From Cryobacterium psychrotolerans (lineage in GTDB: Bacteria; Actinomycetota; Actinomycetes; Actinomycetales; Microbacteriaceae), in NCBI RefSeq assembly GCF_900101115.1, contig NZ_FNFU01000017.1, positions 1 to 57,511 on the forward strand: a stretch of DNA of 57,511 nucleotides, given 5' to 3'. Below the pieces are notes generated by a model, which saw only the letters and a program-made list of their open reading frames with translations, searched no databases and was not told the origin of the DNA. Of the stretch, positions 45,481 through 54,225 are shown piece by piece (position 1 is the stretch's first letter; each line of letters begins with the position of its first letter). A program made the translations under genes and the position numbers.

Positions 45481-46621
45481 TTCGATCTCGCAGGGTGCTG
45501 CCATCACCCTCAATAAGCTGACCAAGCGTTACGGTGATGCAACGGCCGTAGACGCGATTGACCTCAACGCAGAGCCTGGCGAGTTTCTCACCCTGCTGGG
45601 GCCCAGCGGTTCGGGCAAGACGACCACACTCAACATGATCGCCGGGTTCGTGGACGTCACCGAAGGTGAAATCCTCGTCGATGGCAAGCCCGTCTACGCC
45701 CTTCCGCCCCACAAACGGAACATGGGAATGGTGTTCCAGCACTACGCGCTGTTTCCTCACATGTCGGTGGGCGACAACGTTGCGTATCCGCTTCGCCAGC
45801 GCAGACTGCCCAAATCCGAGCGAGGGCGCCTTGTCGCGGATGCATTGAACAAGGTCGGCCTTGCCAATCTCTCCCACCGCATGCCGCGGCAGTTGTCCGG
45901 CGGGCAGCAGCAGCGCGTCGCCCTCGCGCGCGCGATCGTTTACAGCCCGCGAGTGCTGCTGATGGATGAACCACTCGGGGCATTGGACAAGAAGCTTCGT
46001 GACTCCCTGCAGCTGGAGATCAAGCGGATCCATGCGGAGCTCGGGACCACCTTTGTATACGTCACACATGACCAGGACGAAGCCCTCGTTCTTTCAGACC
46101 GCATTGCGGTGTTCAACCAGGGAAAGATCGAGCAGGTGGGCAGCGCCCAAGACCTCTACGAGCGTCCGAGCACGATTTTTGTCGCACAGTTCGTCGGTGA
46201 ATCGTCCTTGTTCCACGGTCTGGCTGTCGACCATGGAGCGGGGAAGGGGGTGTTGAGTTCAGACAGGACTTTGCATGCGCACCGGGGTGACGCGCGAACC
46301 GGCGCGCCCGCCGCTCTGGTCGTGCGTCCCGAGCGGATTCGAGTGCAGTCAATCGACGGGACGGCACCGAGCGGCAACGCGGTTCGGGGGCGCATCCTTC
46401 AGGAAATCTACCTTGGCAACTCACGCAAGCTTGAGGTTGAACTGGGCGACGGAAGTAAAGTCCTCGTCCGCGAATCCGCGGGTGATGTCACGGCGAATCG
46501 CCCCGGGGACCTCGTGTGGCTCACTTTCCGCGCCGAAGACGCCGTTGTCCTCACAAGTAATGAGAGCCCCGATAGGCCACAGGCCGCCGACGACCACGTT
46601 CCCGTCTTCGCATCGCACTAG
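45470..46621 (+). CDS. ABC transporter ATPase (PotA-like)
   Basis: The protein is 383 aa. Walker A G-P-S-G-S-G-K-T lies at residues 44-51. The signature is L-S-G-G-Q-Q-Q-R-V-A, Walker B L-L-M-D-E-P-L-G-A-L-D and H-loop V-T-H-D-Q-D. A C-terminal TOBE region (about 280-360) completes a PotA/UgpC-like subunit. GTG 45470 follows GGAGG at 4 nt. It energises the adjacent import permeases. Confidence 0.92.
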   Translation: MSDSSISQGAAITLNKLTKRYGDATAVDAIDLNAEPGEFLTLLGPSGSGKTTTLNMIAGFVDVTEGEILVDGKPVYALPPHKRNMGMVFQHYALFPHMSVGDNVAYPLRQRRLPKSERGRLVADALNKVGLANLSHRMPRQLSGGQQQRVALARAIVYSPRVLLMDEPLGALDKKLRDSLQLEIKRIHAELGTTFVYVTHDQDEALVLSDRIAVFNQGKIEQVGSAQDLYERPSTIFVAQFVGESSLFHGLAVDHGAGKGVLSSDRTLHAHRGDARTGAPAALVVRPERIRVQSIDGTAPSGNAVRGRILQEIYLGNSRKLEVELGDGSKVLVRESAGDVTANRPGDLVWLTFRAEDAVVLTSNESPDRPQAADDHVPVFASH

Positions 46622-46647
46622 CCGTCCACAGAAACAGGAGTGCATCA

Positions 46648-48066
46648 ATGACCAGCATCAAGCATGACTCTCGGCAGGCCGAGCGTGCGATCCCAAACGG
46701 CGGCGTTTCTTTCTGGTACTCCAGCACCGAAATCCCCGCGTACCGTGCTCCGCTTCCTGGCGACCTGGAAGCCGACATCTGCATCGTCGGGGCTGGGTTC
46801 ACCGGGCTGTGGACCGCGTACTACCTGAAACGCGAGCAGCCCGATCTGCGAATCGTCATCCTTGAGAAGGAATTCGCAGGATTCGGTGCGTCTGGCAGAA
46901 ACGGCGGCTGGCTTTCTTCAGAGCTCGCAGGATCACGCTCTGCCTACGCGTCGACCCACGGGCATCAGGGCGTTGTCGACTTGCTGCGCGCCATGCGAGG
47001 CGCGGTGGATGAGGTGATCGAAGTCGCACGGGCCGAGAACATCGACGCCGACATTGTCAAGGACGGACTTCTTCATGTCGCCCGCAACAGTGCGCAGCTT
47101 GGCCGGCTGCAGGAGAGCCTCGAGTATGAAAAACTTTGGGGCGCGGGCGCGGACGACTTTGTTCTCCTGAGTCGCGCTGAACTGGACGCCCGAATCGTCG
47201 TTGAAGGTTCCCGAGGTGCCACTTACAGCCCTCACTGCGCCCGCGTCCAACCGGCCAAGCTCGTGCGGGGTCTCGCCGCCGCAGTGGAGCGGCTTGGAGT
47301 CTCCATCTATGAACAGACGACGGTGCGAGAGATCAAGCCTCAGACTGTCCACTCGGACCGGGGGATAGTCCGAGCGCCGATCGTTCTTCGCTGCCTGGAG
47401 GGATTCACTCCAAGCATCGAAGGTGAACGGCGCACGTGGTTGCCGATGAATTCCTCGATGATCATCACCGACCCTCTACCGGAATCGGTGATGTCCCAGA
47501 TCGGGTGGGCAAGTGGAGAGCTGCTCGGAGACGCAGCTCACGCGTACATGTATGCCCAGCGCACCGCGGATAATCGAATCGCCCTCGGTGGACGTGGCAT
47601 CCCGTATCGGTATGGGTCCCGCACCGATGACAATGGTGAGACCCAGGGCTGGACGATCCGCGCTCTGACTGACTTGCTCCACGGCATGTTTCCCGCAGCA
47701 AGTGACGTTCCAATCGCTCAAGCCTGGAGCGGTGTCCTGGGTGTACCCCGTGACTGGTGCGCGACGATTGAACTCGACCAGGAAACTGGTCTCGGCACCG
47801 CGGGGGGCTACGTGGGCAGTGGGTTGACGACCACCAACCTTGCCGGTCGGACCCTCGCCGACCTCGTGCTCCGCCGTGACACCGAACTCACCCGACTCCC
47901 GTGGGTCGGGCGTCGCGTTCGCCCGTGGGAGCCTGAACCTTTGCGTTGGCTGGGTGTGCAAGCCATGTACACGCTCTATCGCGAAGCTGACCGTCGTGAA
48001 TACGAACGGGACCTGCCGGGCACCAGCAAGATCGCACGCTTCGCCAATAAGATCACGGGCCGCTGA
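46648..48066 (+). CDS. FAD-dependent amine oxidoreductase (PuuB/DAO type)
   Basis: The protein is 472 aa. The dinucleotide-binding motif V-G-A-G-F-T-G lies at residues 47-53, after a leader I-P-A-Y-R-A-P-L common in PuuB (gamma-glutamylputrescine oxidase) and ordL-type oxidases. F-G-A-S-G-R-N-G-G-W is diagnostic. It probably oxidises a secondary or glutamylated amine, releasing an aldehyde and H2O2. AGGAG precedes the ATG. It is the first enzyme after the importer genes. No PuuA-like glutamylputrescine synthetase is in the window, so the usual Puu pathway is not complete here. Confidence 0.88.
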   Translation: MTSIKHDSRQAERAIPNGGVSFWYSSTEIPAYRAPLPGDLEADICIVGAGFTGLWTAYYLKREQPDLRIVILEKEFAGFGASGRNGGWLSSELAGSRSAYASTHGHQGVVDLLRAMRGAVDEVIEVARAENIDADIVKDGLLHVARNSAQLGRLQESLEYEKLWGAGADDFVLLSRAELDARIVVEGSRGATYSPHCARVQPAKLVRGLAAAVERLGVSIYEQTTVREIKPQTVHSDRGIVRAPIVLRCLEGFTPSIEGERRTWLPMNSSMIITDPLPESVMSQIGWASGELLGDAAHAYMYAQRTADNRIALGGRGIPYRYGSRTDDNGETQGWTIRALTDLLHGMFPAASDVPIAQAWSGVLGVPRDWCATIELDQETGLGTAGGYVGSGLTTTNLAGRTLADLVLRRDTELTRLPWVGRRVRPWEPEPLRWLGVQAMYTLYREADRREYERDLPGTSKIARFANKITGR

Positions 48067-48107
48067 ACTGCCCATCAAGAGCAACGCCGATCAGAAAAGG
48101 AAATATC

Positions 48108-48530
48108 GTGAGCGAAAACGAAGCCCTGGCCAGCGCGAAGACCGGCTCCGAGACCGTCAGTCTGCGTCACGTGATGGCAAATACTGTGGCCCTCCCGCAA
48201 CCACAGTCCAAACCCACAAGCCGAACAGGTCAGATGGAATCGACGCTCAGCCTGTGGGAGGCCGGCCCCCACACCTCAACCGGGGTTTGGGAATGCGAGC
48301 CGGGCGAGTTCACCGCTGTGCGCGACACCTGCACCGAGGTTTGCCAAATCCTGAGCGGAACCGCCACGGTGCATGGTGACGACGGGACGAGCGTTCACCT
48401 TGCAGCCGGCTCACTTCTTGTGCTCCCGATTGGGTGGCGCGGTACTTGGGTCATTCACGAGACGATCCGCAAGACCTATGTCCTCGTGGGGGCCGCGACC
48501 GAGCCCGAGCCCATTGCCGAACCGCACTGA
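48108..48530 (+). CDS. Cupin-domain protein (DUF861 type)
   Basis: The protein is 140 aa. One cupin barrel contains [12 protein letters not shown] and [10 protein letters not shown], with W-R-G-T-W near the end as in Cupin_3 (DUF861) proteins. GTG start with AAAGGAA upstream. Such cupins are commonly next to PuuB-like oxidases; the role may be ligand or metal binding. Confidence 0.85.
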   Translation: MSENEALASAKTGSETVSLRHVMANTVALPQPQSKPTSRTGQMESTLSLWEAGPHTSTGVWECEPGEFTAVRDTCTEVCQILSGTATVHGDDGTSVHLAAGSLLVLPIGWRGTWVIHETIRKTYVLVGAATEPEPIAEPH

Positions 48531-48546
48531 GCCTCGTGGAGCCGTC

Positions 48547-49776
48547 GTGCGGGTAGCTATCGTCGGGGCGGGATTGGCCGGATTGGCTGCGGCGAGCGAG
48601 TTGATGGATGCCGGGCACGACGTCCAGGTCTTTGAGGCGCGCGACCGGGTCGGAGGGCGGGTCTGGTCGGAATCGCTGCCCCTGCCCGACGGGCAGAGCG
48701 TTATTGTCGAGCGCGGCGCGGAATTCATTCTTCGCGGATACGACCTTCTTCGCAGCTATGTCGCCGAATTGGGTCTGAGCCTGGTCGACACGGGAATGAG
48801 CTATTACCTTCGCGAACCCCGCGGCGCCGGGGAAGTCGATTCCGCCGCGATGGTCGCGGCCGGGTCAAGGCTGACCGACGCCATTGGCGGGGACGAACGC
48901 TTGTCGATCAGCGACGTGCTGTCTAACCTCACGGTGTCTACGGATCTCGCCGAGGCCATACGATGCCGGGTCGAGATTTCCTGCGCTCTTGAGGCGGAAT
49001 TCCTCGACAGCAGTGTCCTGGGACATGTGGCATCCCTGTCTCCTCTGCCCAGCCATCGCATCGCAGGAGGAAACCAGGGTCTGGCGCAGGCCCTCGCCGG
49101 GCGACTCGGTGATCGCGTGCATCTCAACACCCCGGTCAGAGCGATAGTGGCTGAGGGCGGCACCTTCGAGGTCCTAACCGACCTGGACACATACCGTGCC
49201 GACCACGTCGTGCTCGCCATTCCGCTGCCGTTGGTGAGCGAGTTATCCATCTCACCCGCACTTCCGAGGTGGAAGCTGGACGCGTTGGCTCGGAGCGCCT
49301 ACGGTGACGCTGCGAAGCTCCATATCCCTTTGGCGCGCTCGGTCCACACGAGCGCCGTCATGAGTGTTCCCGACCGATATTGGTCCTGGACCGCTATGGA
49401 TGGCACCGGGCGTGTACCAGCAGTGCTGAATTGCTTTGCTGGCTCAGCCACGGCCTTGGATCGGCTCGACGTTCGAGACGGACCGGACGCTTGGGTTGCA
49501 CGTGTGAAGGAAACCCAGCCCGACATGCCTTTGGTCAGCGAAGGCGCCCTTCTCACCACGTGGTCCAACGACCCGTGGGCGAGGGGGGCCTATTCTGCGC
49601 GCGGAACTGAGGTCACAAAAGATGACCTGGACTACCTGAGACGATCCATCGGGGCCCTGCATTTCGCGGGGGAGTACCTCGGAGGAGATTTCGCAGGGTT
49701 GATGGAGGGTGCCCTACGAAGCGGACGCGAGGCCGCAGCAGAGATTCTCGGTGACCGTAGGCCAGGGAGACGCTGA
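48547..49776 (+). CDS. Flavin monoamine oxidase
   Basis: The protein is 409 aa. The N-terminal [17 protein letters not shown] motif and the D-R-V-G-G-R-V-W doublet define the amine-oxidase family. The C-terminal L-H-F-A-G-E-Y and [10 protein letters not shown] complete the flavin site. Homologues include putrescine and monoamine oxidases. It starts with GTG 48547, GGAG 5 nt upstream, and ends in a 1-nt overlap (TGATG) with the amidohydrolase. A second flavin oxidase so close to the PuuB-type one is noteworthy. Confidence 0.9.
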   Translation: MRVAIVGAGLAGLAAASELMDAGHDVQVFEARDRVGGRVWSESLPLPDGQSVIVERGAEFILRGYDLLRSYVAELGLSLVDTGMSYYLREPRGAGEVDSAAMVAAGSRLTDAIGGDERLSISDVLSNLTVSTDLAEAIRCRVEISCALEAEFLDSSVLGHVASLSPLPSHRIAGGNQGLAQALAGRLGDRVHLNTPVRAIVAEGGTFEVLTDLDTYRADHVVLAIPLPLVSELSISPALPRWKLDALARSAYGDAAKLHIPLARSVHTSAVMSVPDRYWSWTAMDGTGRVPAVLNCFAGSATALDRLDVRDGPDAWVARVKETQPDMPLVSEGALLTTWSNDPWARGAYSARGTEVTKDDLDYLRRSIGALHFAGEYLGGDFAGLMEGALRSGREAAAEILGDRRPGRR

Positions 49777-51464
49777 TGGCTGGCGTGGCGGACATCGTAT
49801 TCGTTGACGGCTGGATTTTCTCTGCGCCTCAGGACGCCCCGGTCCGCGCCGATGTCGCGGTAGCGGACGGTCGAATCATGGCGGTGGGGGCCGCAGAGGA
49901 CATCGCGGCGCTCGTGGGAGAAAACACGGATGTCGTTCCGCTCACAGGCCGCCTGTTGTTGCCAGGATTTCAGGATGCTCACATCCATCCCGTCGCCGGG
50001 GGAATCGAACTGTTGCAGTGCGATCTCACCGGCGCGAAAGATGCAGAAGACTGCCTCCGGTTGATCGCTGACTACGCCCGTGCGCACCCACACGCAGAGT
50101 GGATCATGGGCGCAGGTTGGTCGATGGAGTTCTTTGCAGGCGGGACGCCGACCCGAGACCTGCTTGACGCTGTCATCCCGGGCAGGCCTGTCGCCCTCAT
50201 GAACCGGGATCACCACGGCATGTGGGTCAATTCCCGCGCACTTGGTCTCGCCGGTGTCACCGCGGAAACCCCGGATCCCATCGACGGACGCATTGAGCGC
50301 ACCCAGGGAGGCGAGCCAAGCGGCACGCTCCATGAAGGTGCGATGGATCTGGTCGGCCGCTTCGCACCGTCTGCAACGGGCGACCTCGCCGACCGCGGAC
50401 TCTTGCGGGCGCAGGAGTATCTGCACAGCTTCGGCGTTACATCCTGGCAGGATGCGCTGTTGGGGAGCGGCCTCGGAATGGAAGACTCCACCATGACTTA
50501 CCTCGATGCGGTCGCCCGGGGCGAGCTGACCATGCGCACCGTCGCTGCGATCTGGTGGGAGCGAGGTCGAGGGCTGGAGCAACTTCCCGAAATCATCGAT
50601 CGACGAGCACGAATCCGCGACGCTGATCCATCCGGGCACTTCCGCGCGTCGGCCGTCAAGATCATGGTGGATGGCGTGCCGGAGAACTTCACGGCCGCCA
50701 TGAGCCAGCCCTACCGGGATGCTCACGGCGACGTGACGGAGAATCTCGGCCTTTCATTCATCGATCCCGAGGATCTCAAGGTATGTGTGACGGCACTGGA
50801 TGCAGCGGGGTTCCAAGTCCATTTCCACGCCCTCGGTGATCGGGCCGTAAGCGAGTCGCTCGACGCGATTGAGGCCGCCAGGGAAGCGAACGGTGATCTG
50901 GGTAACAGGCATCACCTTGCTCACCTGCAGGTGGTTGGGATGAGGGACATACCGCGTTTCGCTGAGCTCGGCACAATCGCAAACATGCAGATGCTTTGGG
51001 CTGCGCACGCCCGACAGCTGGATGAGTTAAACGTGCCATTTCTGGCACCGGAACTCGTTGAACGCTACTACCCCTTTGGCGACCTCGCCCGCGCGCGAGC
51101 CCAACTTTGTGCCGGAAGCGACTGGCCGGTGTCGAGCCCCGATCCGATCGCCGCCATCCACGTTGGCGTCAACCGAATTAGCGAGGGCAGCGTTGAGCGG
51201 CCGTTAGGTGAGCAGCAGCAACTCTCGTTAGCCGCGGCCGTCACTGCGTACACCTGGGGCAGTGCCGTTGTGAATAGGCAAGAACACGAAACCGGCAAAA
51301 TCGCCGTCGGGTATCTCGCCGATCTCGCCGTACTCGACCGCAACTTTTTCGACCTGCCGGCCGAAGACATCCACCTGACTAGCGTCCTGCGCACCTACTC
51401 CGCGGGTTCGCTGGTGTACCGCCGCGGGGACGAGTCGCCCGACGTTTTTACCGGCCACCAGTAG
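49776..51464 (+). CDS. YtcJ-type metal-dependent amidohydrolase
   Basis: The protein is 562 aa, an amidohydrolase_3 enzyme. The metal-site H-x-H is H-I-H (His69, His71). Later H-F-H-A-L-G-D-R-A, H-L-A-H-L and G-S-D-W-P-V supply the other ligands. It would hydrolyse an amide, formamide or cyclic substrate. Its ATG overlaps the oxidase stop. It closes the operon-like run 42639-51464, so it may process an acylated amine or a downstream lactam or imine product (inference). Confidence 0.9.
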   Translation: MAGVADIVFVDGWIFSAPQDAPVRADVAVADGRIMAVGAAEDIAALVGENTDVVPLTGRLLLPGFQDAHIHPVAGGIELLQCDLTGAKDAEDCLRLIADYARAHPHAEWIMGAGWSMEFFAGGTPTRDLLDAVIPGRPVALMNRDHHGMWVNSRALGLAGVTAETPDPIDGRIERTQGGEPSGTLHEGAMDLVGRFAPSATGDLADRGLLRAQEYLHSFGVTSWQDALLGSGLGMEDSTMTYLDAVARGELTMRTVAAIWWERGRGLEQLPEIIDRRARIRDADPSGHFRASAVKIMVDGVPENFTAAMSQPYRDAHGDVTENLGLSFIDPEDLKVCVTALDAAGFQVHFHALGDRAVSESLDAIEAAREANGDLGNRHHLAHLQVVGMRDIPRFAELGTIANMQMLWAAHARQLDELNVPFLAPELVERYYPFGDLARARAQLCAGSDWPVSSPDPIAAIHVGVNRISEGSVERPLGEQQQLSLAAAVTAYTWGSAVVNRQEHETGKIAVGYLADLAVLDRNFFDLPAEDIHLTSVLRTYSAGSLVYRRGDESPDVFTGHQ

Positions 51465-52008
51465 CTGCCCAGCACGGGTCAGATGACGATCTACTTGAAC
51501 CTGACAATGGCCGGAACTGACTAGAAGGAGCCGGCGTACCGAAGTTCCTGGGCGACCAAACGCACGGCATTCAGACATTCCCGGAGGGGTTCCCGCCTCC
51601 GGCGCCCGAGCCAACGACCCGCAGTTCTTCAGGCGGTGGCCTGTGTTGACGCCGACTGAGAACAGGGCTATAAACGCCTACTGAAAATAGGGCCACCAAC
51701 CATGATGGAAGGTGATCAAATTGCGGAGTTGCAGCGAGTTCCACATGGAACCCTTGGCGGGACGGCTGCAGGTTTGCCTGGCTCCTTCGGGTTTCACAAG
51801 GACCACCGTCTTGCGGCATCCTCGCTGCCGTTCCGCCCATCTTGAGTCGCATGCGTGATCGACGAGGGGATCCGCCGCCGCATCAGCAACTCACCGTCCG
51901 TCAACTGTGAAGGAGAATCACGAGGGACGCGGAGGAAAATGCGGTTTCTGGCGCCTCGCGATCCGTACCATCACGAGTTTCGCGAACAGCCCACAGAACA
52001 GAACCAAA
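51465..52008. other. Intergenic region of about 540 bp with element debris
   Basis: No gene is supported. It contains an IS21-like end at 51642-51700 and, from about 51927, the degraded blocks (GGAGGAAAATG, GCGAACAGCCCACAG) that precede hairpin copies B and C elsewhere. A frame from 51702 (M-M-E-G-D-Q-I-A-E-L-Q) is short and unconvincing. Confidence 0.5.
51642..51700. mobile_element. Possible solo end of an IS21-type element
   Basis: TGTGTTGACGCCGACTGAG leads into two near-identical motifs, ACTGAGAACAGGG (51655-51667) and ACTGAAAATAGGG (51680-51692), 25 bp apart. Repeated ACTGAAAAnnGGG motifs behind a TG terminus are typical of IS21-family ends. No istA/istB genes follow. The family call is from memory. 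Confidence 0.4.
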
Positions 52009-52044
52009 AGAAATCGCTCCTGAGGATCCTCAGGAGCGATTTCT
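52009..52044. repeat. Dispersed 36-bp hairpin, copy E (perfect palindrome)
   Basis: It has the same 16-bp arms as copies A-C with a GATC centre, giving a 36-bp perfect palindrome. It lies 16 nt after the stop of the intact TM2 gene on the - strand and probably terminates it. Confidence 0.9.
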
Positions 52045-52060
52045 CGTTAACGCGTGGACG

Positions 52061-53131
52061 CTATTCAGCCTTGAGCGTCCACTGGCCGTCGGCGTTGACC
52101 ACGATCACCGAAGGTCCGGAGCTGAGCGGGACCGTGCCCGAGTATGCTCCGATCTCATTGATGAGCAGACCGAAGCTGAAGTCCTCCCCAGTCTGCTCGG
52201 TCACCGCGAAGTTGCTGGAACCCGCATGCGTGGCCGTGAGCTTCCCGGCGGACCCTTGATAGAGGAACACTCGGTCTCCGGCGCCCGAGGCGAGGAGCGC
52301 TGGTGCCGCGGAGACCGGAGCGATGGTCACGCTCCATTTTCCGTCTGCCGAGATCTCAAGAGTCACGCCATCGCCGAGGGAGTTGAAGCCGAAGGCGCTC
52401 GTCCCCGCGTACCTGCCGATGGTGTTCACCAGAAGCTGACCGGTGGAGGCGTTGGACGCATCCAACACCGAGATCGCGAAGTTACTGCCGCCGTCGTGGG
52501 TGGCGGTGACGATTCCGGCCGTGGCGCCGGCCGGCAGGGTGACGAGGTTGTCGCCGGTGCCGGTCTGCGTGACGGGGGCGAAGGTGCCAAAGCTGTCGTC
52601 CGCCCAGGACTGGACCGTTGCGACCTCGGCGGGCGGCTCTTCTACTGGTGCCTCCTCGACGGGCGCCGACGCATCCTCGTTCTCCAGGGGAGCGACGGCC
52701 GCCGGGCTGTCGCCCGGGCTCGCCGCGTTGGTGACACCTGAGATGATCATCGACAGCACGATCCCGACGGCCGTGATGATCCAGGCGATCTTCTTGTTGG
52801 CGTCGTACCCGGCGAGCTTCCGGCCCTGCTTGTCCCGCTGGGCGCCGGCGAGCACGAGGATCAGGTCGACGAGCCACCAGATGCCGAACCCGGAGAGGGT
52901 GAACAGTTTGAGCAGGCCCGTGCCGACCTTGCCGAGGTAGAAACGGTCCACGGCGAAGAGCCCGAGCAGCCAGGCGAACAGCCAGGTGACCACGAAGGAC
53001 TTGTCCGATGCGATCGCGTTGACGGCGCCCACGGGGGCGTTCTCCTGCGCTGCTGGGTAGGTCGGGGGGATCGGCTGTTCCCGCTGATCGTTCGGGATGC
53101 CGGCTGGGGTCGAGTGCTGGTTGTCGCTCAT
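52061..53131 (-). CDS. TM2-domain membrane protein with two C-terminal repeat domains (intact copy)
   Basis: The protein is 356 aa. Residues about 45-135 form a TM2 domain: F-V-V-T-W-L-F-A-W-L-L-G, D-R-F-Y-L-G-K-V-G-T-G and W-W-L-V-D-L-I-L, then a further helix I-A-W-I-I-T-A-V-G-I-V-L-S. An acidic Pro/Glu/Ala linker follows. Two homologous extracytoplasmic domains of about 85 residues each contain G-I-V-T-A-T-H-D-G-G-S-N-F-A / G-K-L-T-A-T-H-A-G-S-S-N-F-A and W-S-V-T-I / W-T-L-K-A-E. AAGGAG lies 9 nt before the ATG. Function unknown. Truncated copies are at 27093-27916 and 35111-35320. Confidence 0.88.
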   Translation of the reverse strand: MSDNQHSTPAGIPNDQREQPIPPTYPAAQENAPVGAVNAIASDKSFVVTWLFAWLLGLFAVDRFYLGKVGTGLLKLFTLSGFGIWWLVDLILVLAGAQRDKQGRKLAGYDANKKIAWIITAVGIVLSMIISGVTNAASPGDSPAAVAPLENEDASAPVEEAPVEEPPAEVATVQSWADDSFGTFAPVTQTGTGDNLVTLPAGATAGIVTATHDGGSNFAISVLDASNASTGQLLVNTIGRYAGTSAFGFNSLGDGVTLEISADGKWSVTIAPVSAAPALLASGAGDRVFLYQGSAGKLTATHAGSSNFAVTEQTGEDFSFGLLINEIGAYSGTVPLSSGPSVIVVNADGQWTLKAE

Positions 53132-53207
53132 GGTGTTGATCTCCTTGTGTTGGCTGCGATTGAGGTGCTTGGCGCGGATGCGCCAGCCGTTCGGCGGGCG
53201 TCGCCGG

Positions 53208-53729
53208 TCATTTCTCCACGACCACGACCTCGATCACGATGTCGAGGCCGTTGTCGGGGTGGTACCCCCACGAAGCGGAGAAGTCATCCCAGGTCGCCGT
53301 CTGGCCTCCGTCGAGGGCGCGGGTGCCCTCCAGACGGTTGATGACGCTGTCGGGGATGTCGAGTTCGCCGAAGATGCAGGCGATATCGGAAATGTCGGCG
53401 CCCTCCGCCTCCTCGCCCTCGCTGTTCATCGAGATGCTTCGGCCTTCGTCGCCGACGTTGATCCAGGAGTTTGTTTCAACGTCGCATTCCGTGGCTGCGG
53501 CCGCCATCGGGCTGGACGTCACGAGCGATCCGATACCGCCGGCAACGGATGCGACGAGAAGCGAGCCGACAATGCCGACGACGAGGCCGAGTCCCATGCC
53601 GGTCGCGCCGAGCCGGAGCTCACGAGGGGTGAACGCAGGTGGACCAGCCGGCGCGGGTGCAGCTGGGCTCACCGCCAGCGAGCTTCGCGCACTGTTCCGG
53701 GTCGCTGCCGAAGTGAGCGTCACGCCCAA
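53208..53729 (-). CDS. Hypothetical single-span membrane/secreted protein, 5' end uncertain
   Basis: The frame encodes up to 173 aa. A Pro/Ala-rich start is followed by one transmembrane helix (G-L-V-V-G-I-V-G-S-L-L-V-A-S-V-A), then an acidic external domain with two Cys (E-C-D-V, I-A-C-I-F). The N-terminal about 20 residues are read antisense to MarR coding sequence. The genuine start is therefore either GTG near 53674 or lost at the junction at about 53660. I do not recognise the family. It is 76 nt downstream of the TM2 gene start on the same strand and may once have been its upstream neighbour. Confidence 0.6.
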   Translation of the reverse strand: MGVTLTSAATRNSARSSLAVSPAAPAPAGPPAFTPRELRLGATGMGLGLVVGIVGSLLVASVAGGIGSLVTSSPMAAAATECDVETNSWINVGDEGRSISMNSEGEEAEGADISDIACIFGELDIPDSVINRLEGTRALDGGQTATWDDFSASWGYHPDNGLDIVIEVVVVEK

Positions 53730-54075
53730 GAAACTCGCCGGCTACCTGAATATGACCACCGCGGCGGTCACCTTCATCTCGCGCCGACTCGTCGATTCAG
53801 GGCTGCTCCACCGGGTCAACAATCCGAACGATCGTCGGAGCCTCTACCTCGAACTCACGCCTCTCGCGCACCAGATGATGCGCGATGTCCATCGCGACTT
53901 CGTCGCGCTCCTTGAGGCGGCCACGAGCGACCTGGATCGCACCGAACTCGACACATTCTCCGCGACACTCCAGTCGGTGGCTCGATCGATGGTGCGCCAC
54001 TCCGCTCGTGCCGACACGTCCGAGCCCCGCGAAGAGCTCCGCCCCGGCAGTGCGGGCTCGACAACCCACCTCTAG
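53662..54075 (+). pseudogene. MarR-family regulator, 5'-truncated
   Basis: The recognisable part runs from E-L-R-A-L-F-R-V-A through the winged helix (V-T-P-K-K-L-A-G-Y-L-N-M-T-T-A-A-V-T, R-R-S-L-Y-L-E-L-T) and the dimerisation helix to a normal C-terminus. The N-terminal helix and start codon are missing, because sequence before about 53662 is the opposite-strand hypothetical gene. The first in-frame start, GTG 53713, would delete the whole first helix. It reads toward the molybdopterin oxidoreductase and may have been its regulator. Confidence 0.65.
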
Positions 54076-54225
54076 CGATCCTTGGGGGGTGAGAACCTTT
54101 CGTTTTTCACTCCAGAGCGAGCAGGCTCTTCGCTTCCAATCCCGGCTGAGGTCTTGCAACACCTGGCCAAGGCTGTTACTGCTGAAGGACACAGCTTAAG
54201 TGGGGCTGTCGAAAGGGTAGGGACC

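Noticed and set aside
26852..52044. CRISPR array
   Set aside because: The five hairpin repeats are kilobases apart and unequal, with no cas genes. The coding repeats at 520-1240 are in frame and have no unique spacers.
52226..52940. + strand frames (171 and 165 aa) over the TM2 gene
   Set aside because: They are shadows of the - strand coding sequence. The same shadows appear at the truncated copy near 27000-28056, showing they follow the real gene.
27093..53131. Prophage
   Set aside because: No terminase, portal, capsid, tail or lysis genes are present. The region consists of metabolic, transport and regulatory genes.
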